A stretch of DNA of 64,000 nt, from assembly GCF_001876935.1 (NCBI RefSeq), contig NC_033797.1, positions 110,703,583 through 110,767,582 on the forward strand, written 5' to 3'. Position 1 is the stretch's first letter. Every line of letters begins with the position of its first letter. Position numbers and translations under genes: made by a program. Below the pieces are notes generated by a model, which did no database searches, was not told where the DNA came from, and saw only the letters and a program-made list of their open reading frames with translations. The DNA is from Asparagus officinalis (taxonomy: Eukaryota; Streptophyta; Magnoliopsida; Asparagales; Asparagaceae). Below are positions 55,201 through 64,000 of this stretch, piece after piece.

Positions 55201-56592
55201 CACGAGTTGAAGCAAATAAAAGTACATACTGCATACACTACAATATTAACACGAGTTGAAGCAAATAAAAGTGGAGTTTTCTTTATTGACGGTTTTGGAG
55301 GAACTGGGAAGACATATTTATATCTTGCTCTACTTGCCATAGTAAGATCACAAGGTATGATAGCTCTTGCTACAGCGACATCAGGTGTTACAGCTGTAAT
55401 AATATATGGCGGAAGAACAACACACTCCAGATTTAAGATCAAAATTCCAACAACAGATTCATCTATGTGTGGCATATCAAAGCAAGGTGGGACATCAAAA
55501 CTCATGCGAATAGCTCGGCAAATAATTTGGGATGAGGCTCCTATAGCTAAACGTGTTGCAATTGAAACATTGGATAGAACACTAAGAGATTTAATGGATC
55601 AAGATGAACCATTTGGCGGAAAAGTAATTGTATTTGGCAGCAATTTCAGACAAGTTTTACCTGTGGTGCCCCGCTCAACAAGATCACAAACTATCAGAGA
55701 AAGTTTAGTAAGCTCACATTTGTGAGGCAAAATGACAAAACTACAACTATCAAAAAATATGAGAGCAAAATCAGACGCAAGTTTCAATGAATTTCTTCTA
55801 AGGATTAGGAACGGAGACGAACCAACATTGACCCAGGACTTAATAAAACCACCTAATGTAATGTTGATCAAGAATCAAGGTGATGACCTACCAGAAGATT
55901 CTCTAATAAATTCATTTTTTCTATCTTTGGATGAGAACTTTAAGTCTATTGACTATATGAAAGATAGAGCTATCCTTGCAACGAAAAATGAATATGTCGA
56001 TATATTAAATGATAGACTAATAAAAAAGTTTTCAGGAGAAGAAAAGAATTCTATAGCTTTGATGAAGCAGTTGATGACAATAATCATCATTACCAGAAAG
56101 AATTTTTTAACACTGCTACCAAATGGACTACCACCACACAAACTCATGTTGAAAAAACATTGTCCAATTATTTTACTGAGGAACTTCAATCCAACTAATG
56201 GCCTTTGCAAAGGTACAAGAATGGTATGTCAAGATTTTAACTTCAATGTAATTCAAGCTAAAATCATAATGGGACAACACGCTGGGAAAGAAGTTTTCTT
56301 GTCAAGAATATCGTTGTCACCAACAGAAGATAAAGGATTACCATTCAAGTTCAAACGCAAATAATTTCTCATAAGATTATGTTTTGCAATGACAATTAAT
56401 AAATCTTAAGGACAAACGATAGCTAATGTAGGTATCTATCTACCTCAACCAGTTTTCTCTCATGGGCAATTATATATTGCTTTGTCGCGTGGTACTTCTA
56501 TGATGACGACCAAAGTATTTATAACATCAGATGGAAAATTTGAAGAAGAGGAAAGATGCACAAAGAATGTTGTATACAAGGAAGTTCTTTAG
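52216..56592 (+). pseudogene. Helitron Rep-helicase, decayed, N-terminus lost
   Basis: Plus-strand pieces in order: the Helitron helicase-like N-terminal domain (52494-53081: MYHNLPSLIPEENKPSHLQL, FGCYDPLQYPLLFPGEDVGW), then a Rep domain (53248-54009) with the HUH motif RRLHHAHMLI near 53700-53730, then KYLYKYIYKGHD (54109-54150) with the catalytic-type tyrosines. The PIF1-like helicase follows at 55207-56592: Walker A GGTGKT, Walker B IIWDEAP, FRQVLPVV, and near the end QTIANVGIYLPQPVFSHGQL. It would nick DNA and unwind it for rolling-circle transposition. Stops and shifts at about 53085, 53608, 54008, 54241, 54532, 55136 and 55723, and the G insertion at the left, make it inactive. One normal helicase residue is changed (GSNFRQ for GGDFRQ). 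Confidence 0.92.
55061..55272. repeat. Short exact tandem duplications in the Helitron helicase region
   Basis: A 70-bp unit (TAACTGACGATC...) starts at 55062 and again at 55132. Within the second copy, a 49-bp unit (ACATACTGCATAC...) starts at 55175 and again at 55224. Both are exact or nearly exact, like the 69-bp duplications in element C. Confidence 0.85.
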
Positions 56593-57290
56593 CCAAAGGA
56601 CCATGGAGACTAATTCAAATTGCAAATAACATTTTTGAAGGTTGTGAATTTATAATAATAAGTAGCTTCATTTTTATTAAAGTTTTTTTTCTATAAATAA
56701 AATTTCAAAAATTAAACACTTCATTAATACATCATGCACTTTGTTCCTTCAAAATCATGTACTAATCTAAATTAAAATAATTTTAAACATTATAACAAAT
56801 TTTACTTAACAAATTCAAATAAAAAACTAAAGCAAATTCATATATATATATATATATATATAGGTATCTATCTACCTCAACCAGTTTTCTCTCATGGGCA
56901 AGTATATGTTGCTTTGTCGCGAGGTACTTCTATGATGACTACCAAAGTCCTAATAACATCAGATGGAAATTTTGTAGAAGAGGAAAGACACACAAAGAAT
57001 GTTGTATACAAGGAAATTCTCCAACCAAAGGACCATGGAGACTAATTCAAATTGCAAATAACATTTTTGAAGCTTATGGATTTATAGTAATAAGTAGCTT
57101 CATTTTATTAAAGTTTTTTTCTATAAATAAAATTTCAAAAAATTTACACTTCATTAATACATCATGCACTTTGTTCCCTCACAATCATGTACTAATCTAA
57201 ATTAAAATAACTTTAAACATTATAACAAAATTTACTTACAAATTCAAATAAAAAAATAAAGCAAATTCATATCTATATATATAATTTAAA
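56431..57290. repeat. Tandem duplication of the Helicase 3' end, about 432 bp
   Basis: GGTATCTATCTACCTCAACC at 56431 recurs at 56863. Both copies encode the last helicase segment FSHGQ(L/V)Y(I/V)A followed by LSRGTSMMTTKV, then a non-coding AT-rich tail. A TA dinucleotide run of about 20 bp (56842-56862) joins them. The copies differ by several percent. Confidence 0.88.
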
Positions 57291-57425
57291 TTTCATAACT
57301 TTTAATTTGTATAGTGGGTACCTTTGATATAGAAATAGTCTCATATTTTTTCTTTTGAGTTTATTTAGTACTTCATATGCATTGTTATTTATATATAACA
57401 AACTTTTCAAAATCTTGCAGGCACA

Positions 57426-59360
57426 ATGTCAACCAGCAATGAAGCTCCAATTCAACACATCCAAATAAGCTAACTAAAGAAGTTCCAAAAAGAGCAGACC
57501 ATTCATGTGGTAATCCTTAGAACTATTGAGTCCTCTTATGAGAACGATAAAGGATTAGGAAAACTACTAAAACTAATTTTCACCGACTCAGAGGTGATAG
57601 AGCAATATTCTACATAATATATTACCATCGATAATTGTTGATGCTTATTCTTAAATAAATAAATACATTCAATTTAAGGCCAATATGCAACACTTTTTAT
57701 CGTCACATAGCAATCTTAATTTAAAATTAATGCAGAGCCTTCTCAGATTTTTGTAACTTTATAAATATAAATTAAATTATAATTGTTGATGCTTATTCTT
57801 GTATTAATTTTTATCACCTTACTGGGTATAAGATCAAATAAAAACTATTCCTGCATTTAGTTAAGGTTCTACAGCAACAAGTGATTCATTTTGGCAAATT
57901 TTTAACAACAAATATCATGCTTTTTTACTTATTCTATGTAAATGCATTTACAGATGTCTAACGATATAAGCAAGCAATAATGTGCATATGAACATCAACA
58001 CAACATTGTATACACATTGTAATAGAATAATTATTATTTATACTAAATTTTTAATGAGTAAATTGCCCATAAATTTAATAATAATTTGCGCAATCAAACT
58101 AAATTAAAAAAAGTAACTTATAAAGATCTATAAAATGTAATACCATAGCATTAATTCATACATTTAGACATAGCTTATGTCATGTATCATTTATCTTAGT
58201 TATCGTATTTTACAATTTAAATTATGATGCTACTTTATTAAAATATTGCATAGTTTGGCAATATATAAATCCCTACTATCTTTTAATTATAGGCTTAAAT
58301 GAAAGTTAATATATTACATATTTGTGAGATAATATTAGTAATATTTACAGGGAAAAAAATACAAGGTGTTATATTTGGTGAAACTATTGAAATGTATAAG
58401 TACATGCTTCAGAAGAATCATGTTATTTATATCTCAAATGGAGAAGTGAAACAAATAAACCCGCTTTACGGAAATATACATGAGTCAATTGAGTTGACAT
58501 TGACTAAGAACATCTCTATCAAAGAATCAAAAGCTGAGTTCAGGTTTGATAAGATATTGAACAACTTTGTCTCAATCAAAGAGGTAATTTCTAGGGAGGA
58601 TACAAGGAATATTAGTAAGAATTTGTAAAAACTTTTTAATTTAATTTTTTAAAATTATAAATGAATTTTAAACTTGTTATAAATTTATATGCAGATGTTC
58701 TTGCAATAGTAGCAAATTTCAAGGCTATGATCAACTACATTACATGATATAGTAAGGTGGACACGAGGAGGGACATCATTATAATAGATAAAGAGTATAC
58801 ACATATGCTTTTATTTCATAATAAATTAGTCATTAAAAATATAATATATTAACAAAAAATTGTCTTCTTTTTCATACATAGTAGGATAACATTGTGTGTA
58901 AATTTATTCAGAGATTTAGCTAAAAATGGAGGATCAATTATTAAAGACAATATCAATGAGATAACTATAATAGCACTATCAGATTTTAAAATGTCATTGT
59001 ACAAAGGTAACATATTTTTATTATTAAGTTGCAAATTAAATATCAATAAATGTCAAATTCTAATTATAACTATAATATATCCAGGGGAGATGTGCATGAC
59101 TTCGCAAATTGCGTCAACGATATGTATCAACCCTGAAATACAGCTTGCTAAGGACATGAAAGAATGATAATTCAAAAAAAGAAGAAACAATGTAACTTAA
59201 TAAATTAAAGTTTTAAAATTTAAAAATTATATGCAGGGCTCATTCAAAAGATGATATCAAGACCAATGGTCCTCCATCAAGACTATTCAGAAATGCAGCA
59301 AAAATGAAAATTATTGACATTATGCAAGCATCACAAAAATTATCAGAGGTATGATATTAT
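57426..59360 (+). pseudogene. RPA70-like OB-fold gene of the Helitron, decayed
   Basis: Starts MSTSNEAPIQHIQIS near 57426 and after a stop continues LKKFQKEQTIHVVILRTIES, resembling the first OB fold of RPA-like Helitron proteins. 58299-58628 has GKKIQGVIFGETIEMYKYML and HVIYISNGEVKQINP, the DBD-A type pattern. 58690-58760 (DVLAIVANFK) and 58890-59015 (GGSIIKDNINEITIIALSDF) fit the following OB-fold exons. 59230-59350 (RLFRNAAKMKIIDIMQA) is a last piece. RPA-like genes binding single-stranded DNA are known passengers of plant Helitrons. Long AT-rich introns separate the pieces; stops are frequent. Confidence 0.65.
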
Positions 59361-59517
59361 AAATCCTACTATAAAATATTAATGAATCGACGACTTTAGT
59401 TTCACAACAAGCTAAGATAAATAAATTTAGTTTCATTGGTAAGATATAAAGTAAACATGAAGTGTTTTTTTTACTATAGTGCCTACAAAATTATTATTTT
59501 CATGATCATTTTTTTTA
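59361..59517. other. AT-rich stretch without genes
   Basis: Lies between the RPA-like remnant and the presumed MULE end. No feature is seen; the Helitron terminus (CTRR with hairpin) was not found here. Confidence 0.5.
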
Positions 59518-59877
59518 GGGAAAAATGTGTCCAGGCCCCAAAAATGGAAACTTCGTGTGACTAGCCCCCTTGTACTTTTCCCCATGTGGAATAGCCCCAA
59601 AAAGTGAGCTTTAATATTTTAAGCCCCCTCCACGTCAGCATTATACTAAAAGCAGAATGTATTTTGGAAAAAAGCCGAAACTGCCATTCTCTTTCTTCCC
59701 CAGACGAGGCCTAGTCCCGAACAACAGAAGTCACTTCTCATTAATGCGATATGATGGAAAAAATGGAGGGAAATTTCCCTCTTTTTTTTACTCCATCATG
59801 AGCAATAACTATTTAGTTCTCCATTACTCCTCCTCAGACCAAAATTCTCGCCATTACTCTCTCCATTACTCTTCAAA

Positions 59878-62800
59878 ATGGCTGAAAAGGAAATCATCTG
59901 CATTGTCGGTACGCGGTATAAAGCGGTATTCTTGAAGATTAATTATTCAACCACCATCTTGGATCTCAAGTTTGATGTGGTAGAGAGGTTAGATCTTCCA
60001 TATGAGTCATTAATTTTGGCATACGAAGATGAAACAGTTGGAAGCTTAGAATTTTCCATTGAGAACGATGGCGATCTGACGTCTATGGTGGAGCATTGCC
60101 ACAATCTTGGACTGAAAGAGGTTCACATGCAAACTTTTAAAGAAGGAGATGATTCTTCGAATAAACAAGAAAACGAGCAAGTCCGACAAGACATGTAGGT
60201 TAACTGTAAAATCAATTAACTTTAGTTCTAATCGTCTTCTTGTTAGGTCTATGCTAGGTTTAACTGGACTTCAGTTCTAATTCGATCGTATGTTAGTTGT
60301 AATCTTGGTTCTGTTAGTTCTAATTCGATCGTATCTTATGTTAGTTGTAATCTGCCTAGTCCCGAACAACAGTTCTAATTCGATCGTATCTTATCGTTAA
60401 GCAGTTCTTTATTATGCTCCATACATTAGTTCTAATGGTTTCTTTGTCAGTTCTAATCCCTATTTTGTTAGTTCTACTAGATTTATTGCTAGTTCTACTC
60501 TAGTTCCATACGCTGCAAGTGCTGCAAAGGTTGTTAGTTCTGATCTATGTCTTGTTAGTCCTAATAGTTATATTGTTAGTTCTAATTATTATATTGTTAG
60601 TCCTAACTGTTATATTGTTAGTTCTAGTCTATGTCTTGTTAGTTCTAATGGTTATATTGTTAGTTCTAATAGCTATTATGTCAGTTCTAATATATGCACT
60701 GTTAGCTCTAATGGTTTTATTGTTAGTTCTTGCTGGTTCTAATTGAATGTAACTGCAAGCAGTTATCGTTTTTTGCTTTTTAGCTTTTGGTATTATCTGT
60801 TGATACTTATACTATTTGTGTAGTTTATGATAAATTATGTTCTTAATATTTGTAGTGCTTCCAGCAGTTTGAACTCAAAAAATGTAGACTGTGGCCCATC
60901 AGCGTTGTGGACAACAAGTGTTCCAGATAAGAATCCCAATGACAATCCTTCCGGAGATGATGTCATGACGATTGATGACATGATTAACAGATCAGAGAGG
61001 ATTCCTACTTGGTGGCACACAGCTTTAACCGGTGAGGGACAACGATTTGAAAGTGCGAAGGAGTTAAGATTGGCCTTGCTATACTACTCCATGGCAAAAA
61101 AATCCGAATACGAGTTTGGGAAGAATGAACCGAAGCGTATTCGAGTGTTTTGTCGGTTTAAGGAAGCCAAAAATTACCAGTGGATATTATTTGCCTCTCC
61201 ACCGAAAAATGATAATAGACTTGAAATCAAAAGGTTTGTGGACAATCACAGTTGTGGGCAGCATGGCAATAATTCAGGTCAATCTATAGCCTCTAGGCAA
61301 TTCATTGCTACCCAATTACAACCCACGTTAAAGGTACGACCGGATATACGGCCTATTGACGTTCAAAAGGAGTTTCTAAGCTCGTATGGGATTAGGGTCG
61401 ATTATAGTAAGATTTGGTGGGGTAAAGAAAGAGCACAAGAGAAATTATATGGTGATGCCCATGAGTCCTACGATCAATTACGATGGTAAATAAAAGATGA
61501 TATCTAACAATAGACAAACTAATTTCATTTATGTTACGCTGTTTCTACTAATTTTGCAATGTTGGTACTAACGCTTAATCTTCCATTTTCTAGGTATGTA
61601 GAAGAGGTCAAGAAGACAAACCCAGGTAGCTATATTCATGTTGAACAATATGAGGGGAGGTTTACAAGGATATTCATCTGCTACGCCGCCTGCATAAATG
61701 ATTTTTTACACGGATGTAGACCACTCTTATTTTTGGATGGTACCTTTCTTAAAGATCGATTCAAAGGCATACTCCTAAGCGCCGTAGCATATGATGGAAA
61801 TCAGGGGATATTTCCATTGGCGTATTGTATATGCGATCAGGAAAATAATGTTAACTGGAAGTGGTTCTTACAAGGTTAGTTCTATCCCTAGCCATGTTAG
61901 TTCTGTTGCAGGTTATGATAATTCTAGCTCATTCATTGCTAACTCTAATTCGTGTATGGTAACCACAACTCTTTGTAGGTTTGTGGTCTATTCTCTATGA
62001 AAGGCCAGATCCATACAACCCTCCACACAAGCTAGTGATAATTTCAGATGCGGATAAGGGGATCAGAGAAGCAGTTAGAGAATTTTTTCCAGATTCTATA
62101 CACTCTCGATGTGTGTTGCATCTAGTTGAGAACTTCAGGACAAAGTTGAAGGATTTGGGATTCAAATCAAAAGATACTCAGATCTTGGGTAATCTATTGC
62201 AATCTGCCTGTTATAAATATACTAGAGCAGAATGGAACGATTATATGGACGACATTAGACTGGTTGACGAAAGAGCTTATAATATTGTGATGAACTACGC
62301 TTCAGAAAACTGGGCCAATGCGTTTTTCCCTGGAGTTAGGTAAGTTATAAGCTATTTCATTACTTATCTATTATAAGCCGCTTGACGAATTCCCTATTAT
62401 GTTTCAGATATGGTCACGTTACATCAAATGTTGCAGAGTCATTCAACAAATGGATACACGAGGCTAGGCACTACGGATACTTCAACTGGTAGAGCACATA
62501 CGTAAACAGATTATGGTTCGCATGAATGAGCGACGAGTTATGGCTGAAAGTTGGAATCAATTTCTTTGCCCCAAAGTTGAACTTGCTCTCAAAGAGAACA
62601 TGGAAAATGGCCGTCCATTGGAGGTTCGTCAGTCCCACACAGGATTATTTGAGGTACAATCCCATAGATCTTGTCAAGTGGATCTAGACAATAAAACATG
62701 CACTTGCCGTGGGTGGGATGTAACCCGTGTCCCTTGCAAACATGCATGCGCATCCATTATGTTTATGAAAAGGGATGTCTACCAGTTCTGTGACTGGTTT

Positions 62801-63043
62801 ATGACGGTTGAAGCCTTTAAAAAAAGCTACGAGACAATCCTCTACTCTATCCCTGACTTTGAGAAGCGCATCGTGCCAATGGATGAGATACAGATCCTAC
62901 CTCCATTTACAACAAAAGGAAAGGGAGAAATAAAACCAGGCGTATCAACAACAGAACTGTTTACACGCGGCCAGTAAAATGTTCTCGATGTCATATGGAA
63001 GGTCATAACCGTAAAACATGTAATGAATCTATACCTGACTAAG
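59878..63043 (+). pseudogene. MULE transposase gene, five exons, two frameshifts
   Basis: Exon 1 (59878-60194) encodes a PB1/ubiquitin-like domain, start MAEKEIICIVGTRYKAVFLK. It joins in phase to exon 2 (60856-61485) with the Mu-type DNA-binding domain (IPTWWHTALTGEGQRFESAK). Exon 3 (61594-61874) holds FLDGTFLKDRFKGILLSAVA with the first catalytic Asp. Exon 4 (61979-62339) holds VIISDADKGIREAV with the second Asp and SRCVLHLVENF. Exon 5 (62408 on) holds SNVAESFNKWI with the Glu. A one-base shift near 62470 precedes LVEHIRKQIMVRMNERRVMA. The SWIM zinc finger CTCRGWDVTRVPCKHAC is near 62700-62750. A second shift near 62910 precedes a CCHC knuckle CSRCHMEGHNRKTC (62977-63018). Splice borders GT...AG fit at each junction. 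It would be active but for the two shifts. Confidence 0.88.
60205..60745. repeat. TTAGTTCTAAT minisatellite in MULE intron 1
   Basis: TTAGTTCTAAT or a close variant occurs about every 20-25 bp, with spacers such as GGTTATATTG and TATGTCTTG. The array fills most of intron 1. The apparent plus-strand peptide of LVLI repeats here is only a translation of the repeat. Confidence 0.9.
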
Positions 63044-63129
63044 TGTTTGATATGTTGAGGTGTTTTCGTCCTAGTATGCAACAAATATTTCGTTTTTTGC
63101 CGATTGAATGTTTTTTCTTGTTAATCGGG

Positions 63130-64000
63130 AACTAACACCAGCTTACACTAGATAAAAAGTTGTAAGTAACAAAACAACTATCATATTAGGCCTAACACGC
63201 ACAAAGAATAGTACTAACATGCAATAAACTAGAACTAACAAGACATTAACCAGAAATAACACGCTAATAAATAGAACTAACGTTGTGCACTCTAGAACTA
63301 AATCACATAACTAGAACTGACATGAACTACGACAGAACTAACATGGTGTAGATTAGAACTAACACGCTACAGAATAGAAACTGACATGAACTACGACAGA
63401 ACTAACATGGTGTAGATTAGAACTAACACGCTACAGAATAGAACTAACATGGTGTAGATTAGAACTAACACGCTACAGAATAGAACTAACATGGTGTAGA
63501 TTAGAACTAACATGCTACAGAATAGAACTAACATGGTATGGATTAGAACTAATACGCTACAGAATAGAACTAACTTGGTGTAAACTAGAACTAACACGAT
63601 ACAAAATAGAACTAACTTGGTGTAGATTAGAACTAACACGCTACAGTATAGAACTAACTTGGTGTGGATTGGAACTAACACGATACAGAATAGAACTAAC
63701 TTGGTGTAGATTAGAACTAACACGATACAAAATAGAACTAACTTGGTGTCGATTAGAACTAACACGATACAGAATAGAACTAACATGGTGTAGATAAGAA
63801 CTAACAAGGCATAAATAGAACTTAGAACTAACACGATACAGAATAGAACTAACATGGTGTAGATAAGAACTAACAAGGCATAAATAGAACAAACATATTA
63901 TAATTTAGAACTAACTTGTTATAGAATAAAACTAACTTGGTATAAATTAGAACTAATGTGGTATAAATTAGAACTAACTTGGTATAATTAGAACTAACTT
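63130..64000. repeat. AGAACTAAC minisatellite downstream of the MULE gene, inverted relative to intron 1
   Basis: AGAACTAAC repeats about every 21 bp, with alternating spacers ATGGTGTAGATT and ACGCTACAGAAT giving a 42-bp dimer period, and continues to the window end. It is the reverse complement of the intron 1 unit, so the two arrays form a large imperfect inverted repeat around the transposase exons. Confidence 0.92.

Larger units (their letters stand above)
59518..64000 (+). mobile_element. Mutator-like element (MULE), right end outside window
   Basis: Contains a complete set of MULE transposase domains. The start is tentative: GGGAAAAATGTGTCCAGGCC at 59519 resembles a MULE terminal inverted repeat, but the partner end is beyond 64000, so neither the inverted repeat nor a 9-bp TSD can be shown. 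Large arrays of an AGTTCTAA-type repeat lie in intron 1 and, inverted, downstream of the gene. Confidence 0.65.

Noticed and set aside
63391..63876. Minus-strand frame of repeated LVLIYTM-type peptides, and a similar plus-strand frame at 60519-60746
   Set aside because: Translation of a 21/42-bp minisatellite; hydrophobic repeats are a by-product of the AGAACTAAC unit.

Overview
The window is plant nuclear DNA made almost entirely of transposable elements. Evidence for a flowering plant: Ty3/gypsy elements of the Tat (Ogre-like) type with two RNase H domains and an antisense plant-mobile-domain gene, a SIRE/Maximus-like Copia element, a Cassandra TRIM whose LTRs carry a 5S-rRNA-like sequence, a Helitron with an RPA-like gene, and an intron-containing Mutator-like transposase. 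I see no ordinary host gene, tRNA gene, rRNA locus or CRISPR array. The species cannot be named from the sequence; a eudicot is my guess.

Positions 1-52215 are one nest of LTR retrotransposons, resolved by TG...CA ends, 5-bp target-site duplications (TSDs), primer-binding sites (PBS) and polypurine tracts (PPT). Outermost is LTR G (minus; 48644-48795 and 52165-52215), which cuts the Helitron. Into G went element E (minus; left end outside the window, right end 48643) and, separately, element D (plus, 48796-52159, TSD TATTC). E was hit by Copia element F (minus, 6389-14624, TSD CTCTG) and by the large Tat element A (minus, 15411-47478, TSD CCTCC). A was hit by element C (plus, 26236-29770, TSD TTAAA), Cassandra (plus, 32901-33666, TSD TCGAC) and element B (minus, 37378-45191, TSD ATAAC). 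Removing nested DNA leaves A at about 20 kb.

Elements A, B and E form a family at three stages of gene loss. A has gag, protease, RT, two RNases H and integrase, plus an antisense plant-mobile-domain gene near its 3' end. E keeps gag, protease and the tail of the antisense gene, with pol gone. B keeps only gag, but that gag is one open frame of 957 codons, and its LTRs differ almost only in minisatellite copy number, so B looks youngest. A and B share matching PBS and PPT, which suggests B moves with proteins supplied by A-like elements. C and D are a second family with gag and protease only.

From 52216 to about 59360 lies a decayed Helitron (HUH Rep, PIF1-like helicase, then RPA-like OB-fold exons), all on the plus strand. 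From about 59518 to the window end is a MULE with a PB1-like first exon, DDE transposase exons, SWIM zinc finger and a frameshifted CCHC knuckle. It has arrays of one short repeat in opposite orientations on the two sides of the transposase exons.

The most striking pattern is that every LTR type here (Copia F, Tat A/B/E, gag-only C/D, and possibly G) carries its own array of short self-complementary repeats just upstream of its TATA box. The same palindrome as in A's LTR reappears upstream of A's antisense gene, and related repeats sit inside the gag coding region of A and E. A separate caution: 7195-9300 looks like uncorrected long-read sequence or a misjoin, not real biology.
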